From VAXT01 sp963774625 (GTDB taxonomy: Bacteria; Actinomycetota; Thermoleophilia; Gaiellales; Gaiellaceae): DNA of 64,000 bases. Location of the stretch: NCBI GenBank assembly GCA_963774625.1, contig CAVZFQ010000018.1, positions 248,001 through 312,000 on the forward strand, read 5' to 3'. Below the pieces are notes generated by a model. That model worked only from the letters and a program-made list of their open reading frames with translations, had not been told where the DNA came from and searched no databases. The position numbers were made by a program, and so were the translations under genes. Below, piece by piece: positions 42,659-50,438 of this stretch; within the stretch, counting starts at the first letter, position 1, and the number at the start of each line of letters is the position of its first letter.

Positions 42659-43434
42659 TGCGGACGCTGGACGAGCAGCGGAGCCTCGTCGAGGAGCACA
42701 TCGAGCGCCTTGCTCTCGCCGGTGAGCTCGCCGGGCTGACCGCTGCGATGCGCTACGCGCTGCAGGGTGGCGGGAAACGGATCCGTCCCGTCCTGTGCCT
42801 GGCGACGGGAGAGGCGGCAGGCGCCGAGGCGGAGGAGCTGCTGCCGGCTGCAGTTGCGGTCGAGCTCGTCCACACGTTCTCCCTCGTCCACGACGATCTG
42901 CCCGCGCTGGACGACGACGCTCTCCGCCGCGGTCGCGCGAGCGCGCACATCGAGTATGGCGAGGCTGTCGCGATCCTGGCAGGCGACGCTCTGCTTGCGC
43001 AGGCGCTCGATCTCGCGCTCTCCTATGGACGACCCGAGGTGGCCCGCGAGCTGACTCGGGCGACGCTCGGCATGATCGGCGGCCAGTACCTCGACGTGAC
43101 GGACGGCCGCGCAGAGCTGGCGCAGCTGCACGCGCTCAAGACCGGCCGCCTGTTCTCCGCGGCCGTCGGCACTGCGCTCTGGGTGGCGGGCGTCCCGGAG
43201 CAGGACCAGGCGTCCTGGCGGGACTTCGCGGCCGACTTCGGGCTGCTCTTCCAGATCGTGGACGATCTACTCGACGGGGACGGGCTCGTGCAGGAGCGGG
43301 GTATCGACGCGGCGCGGGCCCTCGCTGACGAGACCGAGGAGCGCGCCCGGGCCGTCCTGGCCGAGATTCCTGCCGACACGGCCCGCCTGGACGAGCTCGT
43401 TTCGGGCCTAAGCATGCGCGCTCGCGCGAGCTAG
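42658..43434 (+). CDS. ispA: Short-chain polyprenyl diphosphate synthase (farnesyl/geranylgeranyl type)
   Basis: 258 residues. GGGKRIRPVLCLA is the diphosphate-binding start. The first aspartate-rich motif is LVHDDLPALDDDALRRG and the second is LFQIVDDLLDGDG. It condenses isopentenyl diphosphate with allylic diphosphates; product length is not certain. It is about 30-40 residues shorter than typical, mostly at the ends. GTG start directly at the previous stop; its own stop is part of the tlyA -10 box. Confidence 0.88.
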   Translation: MRTLDEQRSLVEEHIERLALAGELAGLTAAMRYALQGGGKRIRPVLCLATGEAAGAEAEELLPAAVAVELVHTFSLVHDDLPALDDDALRRGRASAHIEYGEAVAILAGDALLAQALDLALSYGRPEVARELTRATLGMIGGQYLDVTDGRAELAQLHALKTGRLFSAAVGTALWVAGVPEQDQASWRDFAADFGLLFQIVDDLLDGDGLVQERGIDAARALADETEERARAVLAEIPADTARLDELVSGLSMRARAS

Positions 43435-43437
43435 GCT
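43432..43437 (+). promoter_or_regulatory. -10 box of tlyA, overlapping the ispA stop codon
   Basis: TAGGCT; its TAG is the ispA stop. It ends 7 nt before the tlyA GTG at 43445. Confidence 0.5.
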
Positions 43438-43444
43438 CGACGCC

Positions 43445-44212
43445 GTGAGGAAACGGCTGGACGTGCTGCTCGTCGAACGTGGGCTCGCAGAGAGCCGCGC
43501 CCAGGCGCAGGCTCTGGTGATGGCGGGCCGGGTGCCCGGCCACGCCAAAGCGGGCGAGCAGGTCGACGAGTCGATCGAGCTGGCCGTCGACCAGCCGCCG
43601 CCATATGTCTCTCGGGGCGGTGAGAAGCTCGCACACGGTCTGGATGCGTTCGGCGTGGAGGTTGCGGGTCGCGACGCGCTCGACGTAGGAGCCTCGACGG
43701 GCGGCTTCACAGACGTGCTCCTGCAGCGTGGCGCGGCCAGGGTGATCGCGCTCGACGTCGGCCACGGCCAGCTCCACCCGCGCATTCGGGATGACGACCG
43801 CGTGACCGTGCTCGAACGGGTGAATGCGCGCGAGGTTTCGCAGCTGCCGTTCGCGCCGGATCTGGTGACGTGCGACGTGTCGTTCATCAGCGTGCGCGCC
43901 GCGCTGCCGCCTGCTCTGCGTCTCGCGGCAAGCGGCTGGGAGGCGCTCGTGCTCGTCAAGCCCCAATTCGAGGCGGGGCGTGAGGAAGCGAGCAAGGGCG
44001 GCGGCGTCATCCGCGACCGGGACGTGCATGCTCGTGTGCTGCACGAAGTAGCGGCAGCGGCCCTGGCCTGGGATGCCGAGACGGTCGGCGTCGTAGACTC
44101 GGGGCTTCCCGGCCCGAAGGGAAACCGGGAGTTCTTCCTGCACTTGCGCCACCGCGAGCACCCGACCCTTGCCGATGAGCTCGAACGCTGGATCGATGAC
44201 GCAACACGCTGA
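43445..44212 (+). CDS. tlyA: 16S/23S rRNA (cytidine-2'-O)-methyltransferase TlyA
   Basis: 255 residues: S4 RNA-binding domain (RKRLDVLLVERGLAESRAQA, about 1-60), then a FtsJ-like methyltransferase with SAM loop LDVGASTGGFTDVLLQRGA and the late VLVKPQFEAGREE. It methylates rRNA at the subunit interface; in mycobacteria this sets capreomycin sensitivity. It leads the tlyA-nadK-recN-steA-mctB-pyrG block known from mycobacteria. Confidence 0.93.
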   Translation: MRKRLDVLLVERGLAESRAQAQALVMAGRVPGHAKAGEQVDESIELAVDQPPPYVSRGGEKLAHGLDAFGVEVAGRDALDVGASTGGFTDVLLQRGAARVIALDVGHGQLHPRIRDDDRVTVLERVNAREVSQLPFAPDLVTCDVSFISVRAALPPALRLAASGWEALVLVKPQFEAGREEASKGGGVIRDRDVHARVLHEVAAAALAWDAETVGVVDSGLPGPKGNREFFLHLRHREHPTLADELERWIDDATR

Positions 44213-45035
44213 GCCCGTCCGCCGCGCGAGAGTGGTCACGCGCGGCAAGGCCGAGATGATCGGCGAGGGCCTGGCGCGACTGCAACGAGTCGCAGACGAA
44301 GCCGGCGTCGAGCTCGTTCTCGACCAGGACGAGGCGGTCAAGCACCAGCTAGATGCGCGCGTGGACGACGAGCCCGCGGACGTCACGATCGTCCTCGGCG
44401 GCGACGGGACGATGTTGCGCGCGCTGCAGCGATCTCTTGGCCAGAGCTGCCCGGTCGTGGGCGTCAACTTCGGCTCGGTGGGCTTCTTGACGACGATTCC
44501 GAGCGACGACCTCGAAGCCGGTCTCAAGCGTGTGTTCTCGGGCGAGTACGAGGTCGTCGAGCTGCCGACGCTGGAGGCCGAGCTCTGGGGCGAGCGCTTC
44601 GTCGCCGTGAACGACGTCGTCGTTGCCAGCTCGGTGATCGGCCGCATGGCGCACCTCGCCTGGGAGATCGGGGGCGAGGAGTTGGGCGTGGTCTCGTGCG
44701 ACGGCGTCATCTGCTCGACGCCTTCCGGCTCGACGGGCTACAACCTCTCCAACGGCGGGCCCGTGCTCGTGTGGGGCATGGACGCGATGACGGTGACGTT
44801 CATTGCGCCGCACGCGCTCGACCTTCGACCGCTCGTCGTGCCGCGCAGCCGCGAGCTTGCTATCGAAAACCGCACGGAAGGGCTGCCGATGGTCGTGCTG
44901 GCGGACGGGCGGCAGATCGGCGTGCTGGGGTACGACGAGCGGCTGACCGTCCGTCTCGGCGAGCAGCACACGCTGCTGGGCGTCCTGCCGGAGGCGACGT
45001 TCTTCCGGAGGTACAGGGAGACCTTTGCTTCGTAG
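44196..45035 (+). CDS. nadK: NAD kinase
   Basis: 279 residues from ATG at 44196, inside the end of tlyA. The ATP-binding GGDGTMLRAL is at about residue 69; NFGSVGFLT and CSTPSGSTGYNLSNGGP (about 180) complete the NAD site. Makes NADP from NAD and ATP. The frame is open nine codons further upstream, but without family sequence. Its stop overlaps the recN start by 11 bp. Confidence 0.93.
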   Translation: MTQHAEPVRRARVVTRGKAEMIGEGLARLQRVADEAGVELVLDQDEAVKHQLDARVDDEPADVTIVLGGDGTMLRALQRSLGQSCPVVGVNFGSVGFLTTIPSDDLEAGLKRVFSGEYEVVELPTLEAELWGERFVAVNDVVVASSVIGRMAHLAWEIGGEELGVVSCDGVICSTPSGSTGYNLSNGGPVLVWGMDAMTVTFIAPHALDLRPLVVPRSRELAIENRTEGLPMVVLADGRQIGVLGYDERLTVRLGEQHTLLGVLPEATFFRRYRETFAS

Positions 45036-46650
45036 GCTGCGCATCGAGAACCTCGTGCTGATCCGCGAGGCCGATCTCACGCCCGCCGCGGGGCTGAACG
45101 CGATCACCGGCGAGACCGGCGCGGGGAAAACGATCCTCGCCCAGGCGATCGGTCTCCTGCTCGGCGCGAAGGGGGACGCGGCCTACCTCGGGCCCGGGGC
45201 CGAAGAGGCCTACGTCGAGGCGGAGTTCGACGTGCCCGCCGGCTTGCTCGAGGAAGAGGGGCTCGAGGCGCTGGCCGACCTGCGACCCGAGGGCGAAGAT
45301 GGCCTCGTGCTGGCCCGGCGCGTGTTCGCCGACGGACGCACACGCGCCTACGCCTGGGGGCGAAGCGCCGCTCGCGAGGATCTGGCCGCTGCAGGTGAGC
45401 GTCTGCTGGCCATGTCGGGGCAGTTCGAGCAACGCCGGCTGGCGAGGCCGTCCTACCAGTTGGACGCGCTCGACGCCTTCGTCGGCGATGAGCAGCGGAA
45501 GTTGCGCGGCGATGCCCGCGTGGCCTGGCGGGAGCAGGCCGCCGCGCGCCGCGCCTATGACGAGGTAGCGAGCGGCGCGGCCTCGACCGAGGCGCGCCTG
45601 GCGGAGCTGCAAGCCCTCGTCGAGGACACCGACGGGCTCGAGGCGGGAGCCGAGGATCGCCTGCGTGAAGAACGTGAGCGGCTGCGCCACGTCACCGAGC
45701 TGGCGGAAGCGGCCGGGACAGCGGCCGCGGCGCTCGCGCCCGATGAAGGCGAGGGGGCCGCCGGCCTCACGGCGCTGGCCGATCGAGCACTTGCACCGGT
45801 CGAGCAGATCGCGCCTGAGCTGGAGCGCGCACGCGGCGAGTTGCGCGATGTCGAGGTTCGGCTCCGCGAGACGGCGTTGGAGCTGCGGGCGTTTCTCGAG
45901 TCGCTCGAGGCCGAGCCGGACCGGCTGGAACAGATCGAGGCCGACCTCGATCGGATCGCCGAGGCCAAGCGGCGGTTCCGCTGTACGTCGTTCGAGGAGC
46001 TGCTGGCCCGGGCGGACGACGCCCGCGCGGAGCTGGCGGCGCTCGAAGCGGGCGCCGACCCGCTCCAGGCGGCCGCGGACGCGTTGGCCGCCGCCGAGAA
46101 GCGGTCCGCAGAGGTGGCCGGCCGGCTACGGAAGGCCCGTCAGAAGGCGGCAGGCCCGTTCGCCGAAGCGGTCGCCGAGAACCTGCAGGGCATTGGCATG
46201 GGAGAGGGCGAGTTCGAAGTCGAGCTGCGCGAGCGTGACCCCGGCGCGTCCGGAGCCGACGAGGCGGTCTTCCGCATTCGCCCGAACAGCGGGCTTCCGT
46301 TTGCGCCGGTCGCGGAGACGGCTTCCGGCGGGGAGCTCTCGCGCATCGCACTCGCGATCGCAGCCGTCGGCGGCGGCGAGACGATGGTCTTCGACGAGAT
46401 CGATGCAGGGATCGGCGGCGAGACCGCGCACGCGGTCGGCGAGCTCCTCCGGCGTCTTGGCGAGCGGGCCCAGGTGATCACCATCACCCACCTTCCGCAG
46501 ATCGCGAGCGTCGCCGAGGGCCACTTCCGCGTCGAGAAAGTGCCGGGCGACCCGACTCACACCCGAATCGAGCGGCTCGAGGATGCCGAGCGCCGCGAAG
46601 AGCTCCAGCGCATGCTCGGCGGCCGCGAGTTTCTGTCGACGGTTCGATGA
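45025..46650 (+). CDS. recN: DNA repair protein RecN
   Basis: 541 residues, SMC-like: Walker A ITGETGAGKTIL (about 31-42), a long coiled coil (about 150-370), signature ASGGELSRIALAI and Walker B TMVFDEIDAGIGG near the end. It holds broken DNA ends for recombination repair. TTG start, inside nadK. Gene order matches mycobacteria. Confidence 0.94.
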   Translation: MLRRLRIENLVLIREADLTPAAGLNAITGETGAGKTILAQAIGLLLGAKGDAAYLGPGAEEAYVEAEFDVPAGLLEEEGLEALADLRPEGEDGLVLARRVFADGRTRAYAWGRSAAREDLAAAGERLLAMSGQFEQRRLARPSYQLDALDAFVGDEQRKLRGDARVAWREQAAARRAYDEVASGAASTEARLAELQALVEDTDGLEAGAEDRLREERERLRHVTELAEAAGTAAAALAPDEGEGAAGLTALADRALAPVEQIAPELERARGELRDVEVRLRETALELRAFLESLEAEPDRLEQIEADLDRIAEAKRRFRCTSFEELLARADDARAELAALEAGADPLQAAADALAAAEKRSAEVAGRLRKARQKAAGPFAEAVAENLQGIGMGEGEFEVELRERDPGASGADEAVFRIRPNSGLPFAPVAETASGGELSRIALAIAAVGGGETMVFDEIDAGIGGETAHAVGELLRRLGERAQVITITHLPQIASVAEGHFRVEKVPGDPTHTRIERLEDAERREELQRMLGGREFLSTVR

Positions 46651-47795
46651 GCGCGCATCGCAACACCTTCGTCGAGCACACCGGTCCGGCGCGCCTCGAC
46701 CGGCGGACCAAGCGTCTCGTGCGCCGCCTGAAGCCGGAGGACGTGGCGATCATCGACCACACGGATCTCGATCGTGTGTCGGCAGAAGAGCTCCTGGAGT
46801 CGGGCGTGCGGGTCGTGGTCAACGTGTCGTCGTCGCAGACGGGCCGGTTCCCGAACCCAGGGCCGTTGCTCCTCGTGCGCGGAGGCGTTCGCCTGATCGA
46901 TGCGCCGGGTGCGGAGCTCTTCGACGCGGTCTCCGACGGCGAGCTCCTGACTATCCGCGGCGCAAGCATCTTCCGGAATGGCGATTGCGTCGCCTCCGGG
47001 CAGATCCTGAAGCCGGAGGATCTCGCCACCGCGCTGGCCGAGCAGCGCGGGCGGGTGACGGAAGCGCTCGAGTCCTTTGCGGAGAACACCATGCGCTACC
47101 TCCGCGAAGAAGGGCGGATCCTCGCCGAGGGGATCGACTTCCCGGCGATCGAGACGCGGTTTCGTGACCGCCACGCGCTCGTCGTCGCGCGCGGCCCCGG
47201 TCACAAACGCGATCTGCGGATCGTCAAGCCGTACATCCGCGACTTCAAGCCTGTGCTCGTCGGCATCGACGGGGGCGCCGACGCGCTCCTCGAGGCGGGC
47301 TACAAGCCCGACGTGATCGTCGGCGACATGGACTCGGTCTCCGACCGGGCTCTGCAGTCGGGGGCGGAGCTCCTGATCCACGCGTACCCGGGCGGCGAGG
47401 CTCCCGGGGCGGAGCGGATCGAGCGCCTCGGGCTCGCGTATCAGGCGGTGCCCACGATGGGCATCAGCGAGGACCTGGCGCTCCTGCTCGCGCACGAGAA
47501 GGGCGCCGAGCTGATCGTGGCCGTGGGGACGCACTTCAACGTGATCGAGTTCCTCGAGCGCAACCGGTCGGGAATGTCGTCGACGTTCCTGACCCGTCTG
47601 AAGGTGGGAGAGATCCTCATCGACGCAAAAGGGGTCTCACGGCTGGTCAGCCGGCAGGTCGGCCTGGGGCCGCTCCTGGCGTTCACCGCCGCGGGGGTGG
47701 GAGCGCTCGTCGTCGCGGTCTTGGTCTCCCCGGAGCTGCGCGAGACGATCGACCTCCTCGGCACGCGGGTGCTCGAGATCCTGGGCCTGGCCTGA
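46647..47795 (+). CDS. steA: SteA-like cytokinetic ring protein
   Basis: 382 residues. The central part (FKPVLVGIDGGADALLEAGYKPDVIVGDMDS) is thiamin-pyrophosphokinase-like. The N-terminus (LDRRTKRLVRRLKPEDVAIIDH) is the SteA/Rv1697 signature. A membrane helix near the C-terminus (LLAFTAAGVGALVVAVLV) anchors it. In corynebacteria SteA and SteB act in septal peptidoglycan splitting. It overlaps recN by 4 bp. Confidence 0.88.
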   Translation: MSAHRNTFVEHTGPARLDRRTKRLVRRLKPEDVAIIDHTDLDRVSAEELLESGVRVVVNVSSSQTGRFPNPGPLLLVRGGVRLIDAPGAELFDAVSDGELLTIRGASIFRNGDCVASGQILKPEDLATALAEQRGRVTEALESFAENTMRYLREEGRILAEGIDFPAIETRFRDRHALVVARGPGHKRDLRIVKPYIRDFKPVLVGIDGGADALLEAGYKPDVIVGDMDSVSDRALQSGAELLIHAYPGGEAPGAERIERLGLAYQAVPTMGISEDLALLLAHEKGAELIVAVGTHFNVIEFLERNRSGMSSTFLTRLKVGEILIDAKGVSRLVSRQVGLGPLLAFTAAGVGALVVAVLVSPELRETIDLLGTRVLEILGLA

Positions 47796-47841
47796 GCGCG
47801 CCGTCCGCGCCATCCCGCGCCGGCTCGCCCTCTTGTTTTCC

Positions 47842-47914
47842 GGTACCCCCAACCTCCTCCCCGAGGCGAGCGTAACGAGGAATTCCGCACGCGTGGGTGA
47901 CGCCTTCGTGCCGG
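47842..47914 (+). repeat. GGTACC intergenic element, copy 2
   Basis: GGTACCCCCAACCTCCTCCC start, CGTAACGAGGAATTCCGCA centre, then an extended hairpin GCACG...CGTGC containing an inner GCGT/ACGC pair, then CGG. It lies 46 bp after the steA stop and just before the SRPBCC gene. Confidence 0.75.
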
Positions 47915-47918
47915 AGTC

Positions 47919-48359
47919 GTGACAATCAACGGCGTGAGAGTGAAGGCCGCAACGGAACTGCTGGCGCCGCCTGGCGACGTCTGGGCGTTGCTCGCAGAGC
48001 CGCGCCACCTCTCCGACTGGTGGCCGGGTTACAGAGCCATTCGCCCAGATCGCCGTGGGCTCGCTGTCGGAGCCCGCTGGGAGGTCGTTCGTAGCCAGGC
48101 GGGATTGCTTCGCCGGCCCGGCGAGGAGGGGCTGGTCGCGATCACGGCCGTCGAACCGAATCGCCGCCTCGCCTGGCAAGACGTCCAGCAGCGGTTTACC
48201 GCCACGGTCGACCTCGAAGGCGACGACGGCCAGACCCGAGCACGTGTGATTGTCGAAGCGTCCTGGTCGCGGCTCCTGTTCGAGGGGCTCAGGCTCGCCC
48301 CACAGGAAGCGCTCACTCGGCTGCATGCCCTCTGCCAGACTGCTGCGGGGCTCCACTGA
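47919..48359 (+). CDS. SRPBCC/polyketide-cyclase-like ligand-binding protein
   Basis: About 146 residues. The start VKAATELLAPPGDVWALLAE and LSDWWPGYRAI, then LAWQDVQQRF, are typical of the START/SRPBCC fold, a cavity for hydrophobic ligands. The start may be GTG at 47934 instead of 47919, as a GACAAT box ends 7 nt before it. It separates steA from mctB, which are adjacent in mycobacteria. Its end overlaps the mctB ATG. Confidence 0.7.
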   Translation: MTINGVRVKAATELLAPPGDVWALLAEPRHLSDWWPGYRAIRPDRRGLAVGARWEVVRSQAGLLRRPGEEGLVAITAVEPNRRLAWQDVQQRFTATVDLEGDDGQTRARVIVEASWSRLLFEGLRLAPQEALTRLHALCQTAAGLH

Positions 48360-49231
48360 TGTTCGACCTCCGCTATCACGTCGCCTCGCTGGCGGCCGTC
48401 TTCGTCGCGCTCCTGATCGGGATCCTGGTCGGAGTCGGCCTCACCGGCAAGGTCGACGACGCCGAAAAGAACGAGCTGCGACGACGCGCCGGAGCGGCCG
48501 AAAGCCAGCTGCAGTCGATCAACGAGCAGCAGGCGAACGCCCGTCGCGAAAGCAATGCGTTGCGCAGGCTCGGCGTGCTCGGATATCCGCTCTTGATGGA
48601 GGACCGGCTCCGCGATCGGCGCGTCGCCCTGCTCTTCGTCGGTCCGGTCGACGAGTCCGTGCAAACGTCGGTCACGACCGCGCTCGAAGATGCTGGTGCA
48701 CGCGGCCTCACCCGCATGCGGGCACTGAAGCTGCCGGTTGACCAGGGGCGGATCGACGGCGCGCTGGCCGGCCAGGCGAGCCTCACTCGCTACCAGGGGC
48801 CAGAGCGCCTGCGCGAGCTGGGGCAACTGCTCGGGCACGAGTTCGTTGTCGGAGGTGACGCCGAGGCCTGGGACGAGCTTTCGTCCGATCTCGTCATCGG
48901 ACAGAGCGGGCGCGCGCGGCCCCCGGTGGAAGGTGTTGTCGTGGTTCGGACCGTTGACCCTCAGGAGGGCGACACGGCGCGCTTTCTTCGCGGTCTCTAT
49001 GAAGGCCTGGCCGACACGGGCGTGCCCGCAGTCGGCGTCGAGAAGACCTCTGACAACCCTTCTGCGACCGAGGTGTTCGATCGCGCCGGCCTGTCGAGCG
49101 TCGACAACATCGAGACAGCTCCGGGTCGAGTCGCTCTGGCGCTCTTGCTCGCGGGCGGCGAGCCCGGGCACTACGGCGTGAAGGAGACCGCGGAGAGACC
49201 GCTTCCCGAGGAGCCCGCCGACGGTGGATGA
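48359..49231 (+). CDS. mctB: MctB/SteB-like membrane-anchored protein
   Basis: 290 residues. FDLRYHVASLAAVFVALLIG is the single N-terminal helix typical of the family; a coiled coil (about 40-75) and an extracytoplasmic alpha/beta domain follow (ALLFVGPVDES to the end). Mycobacterial MctB is linked to copper tolerance and corynebacterial SteB to cell separation with SteA. The order steA-(SRPBCC)-mctB supports the name. Confidence 0.85.
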   Translation: MFDLRYHVASLAAVFVALLIGILVGVGLTGKVDDAEKNELRRRAGAAESQLQSINEQQANARRESNALRRLGVLGYPLLMEDRLRDRRVALLFVGPVDESVQTSVTTALEDAGARGLTRMRALKLPVDQGRIDGALAGQASLTRYQGPERLRELGQLLGHEFVVGGDAEAWDELSSDLVIGQSGRARPPVEGVVVVRTVDPQEGDTARFLRGLYEGLADTGVPAVGVEKTSDNPSATEVFDRAGLSSVDNIETAPGRVALALLLAGGEPGHYGVKETAERPLPEEPADGG

Positions 49232-50438
49232 GCCCGCTGCCGTGCTCGTCGCCGCGCGCGACGAGGGGCGGACGATCGGTCGTACTGTCAGAGCGCTGAA
49301 GGACGCCTTCCCGGGAGCGGAGGTGATCGTCGCCGACGACGGCTCGCGTGACGGAACTGCCCTGGAGGCCGAGCTGGCCGGCGCCCGCGTCGTGCGACTC
49401 CCTCGCTTCGGCAAGGGTCAGGCGCTGACTCTGGGCGAGGCGGAAGCGCCGGCGGGGCGGTTGCTCCTCTGCGATGCAGACCTGAGCGGCGACCTGCGCC
49501 CGCTGGTCGACTCGGGAGCGGATCTGGCCATCGCCGTCTTCGCCGAGAAGCAGGGCGGTGGCTTCGGCATCGCCAAGCAGGCCGGCCGCGCCCTGATCCG
49601 TGGGCTGACGGGGTTCGAGGCCCGCGAGCCGCTCTCGGGCCAGCGGGCGCTCACGGCAGCAGCGCGCAGAAGCTGCTTTCCGCTCGCCGCCGGGTTTGGC
49701 TGCGAAGTGCGGATGACCGTCGATGCTGCGCGGGCCGGCCTCGAGATCGAAGAACGCGAGCTTGCGCTCTCACACCGCACGACGGGACGCGATCCGGCGG
49801 GCTTTCTGCACCGTGGCCGTCAACTGCTCGACGCGCTCCTGGCCTGCGGGCCGCTCGGCGTCAACTTTCGTGGGCTCCGCCTGCCGCTCGTCGGCTGGAC
49901 CCTCGGGGTGAGGGGCGACGGCGCGGTCACGGCGATCGCGGCGCTCGGCCTGGCCGACGACCTGTGGTCAGGCCCGGAGCGTGGTTTTCGCGCTCACCTA
50001 GAGGCGGGCCGAACCACGGGCATGCTCAAGCTGGTCGGCATCCCGCTCGTCGGCTTGATCGCGACCCGCAAGCTGAGCGGCGCGCTCCTCGTGGGGCTGG
50101 CCGCGAACTTCCTGAACCAGCTCGACACGCGGCCCGGGCGGGCGCTCAAGGCTTACCTGATCGGCGCTCTCGTCGTCCGCGCTCCGCTCGGTACCGCCGT
50201 CCTCCTGCTTCCCTACGATCTTCGCGAGCAGACGATGTTGGGAGACAGTGGGTCAAACGCGCTGGGCGCGATGCTAGGGTTGAGTTCCGTGAGTCGACTC
50301 ACGGGATCAGGCCGCTGGCTGGCGATCGGGGCGCTGGCCGCGCTGACGGCTCTCGGGGAACGACGCTCGCTCGGCGAGCTGATCGAGCGCACGCCGCTCC
50401 TGTCCGATCTCGACCGCCTCGGGCGGAGGTCACTCTGA
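49224..50438 (+). CDS. Fusion: family 2 glycosyltransferase + MraY/WecA-like phosphoglycosyltransferase
   Basis: 404 residues. Residues 1-205 are a GT2 domain: AVLVAARDEGRTIGRTVRAL, IVADDGSRDGT (about 35-45), CDADLSGD (83-90). Residues 210-404 resemble the MraY/WecA prenyl-phosphate sugar-1-phosphate transferases with about five helices and their aspartate motifs: LADDLWSG (243-250), NFLNQLD (295-301) and LGDSGSNALG (339-348). That half is shorter than a full MraY (about 190 against 320 residues). It probably loads or extends a lipid-linked sugar. GTG start overlapping mctB. Confidence 0.7.
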   Translation: MDEPAAVLVAARDEGRTIGRTVRALKDAFPGAEVIVADDGSRDGTALEAELAGARVVRLPRFGKGQALTLGEAEAPAGRLLLCDADLSGDLRPLVDSGADLAIAVFAEKQGGGFGIAKQAGRALIRGLTGFEAREPLSGQRALTAAARRSCFPLAAGFGCEVRMTVDAARAGLEIEERELALSHRTTGRDPAGFLHRGRQLLDALLACGPLGVNFRGLRLPLVGWTLGVRGDGAVTAIAALGLADDLWSGPERGFRAHLEAGRTTGMLKLVGIPLVGLIATRKLSGALLVGLAANFLNQLDTRPGRALKAYLIGALVVRAPLGTAVLLLPYDLREQTMLGDSGSNALGAMLGLSSVSRLTGSGRWLAIGALAALTALGERRSLGELIERTPLLSDLDRLGRRSL

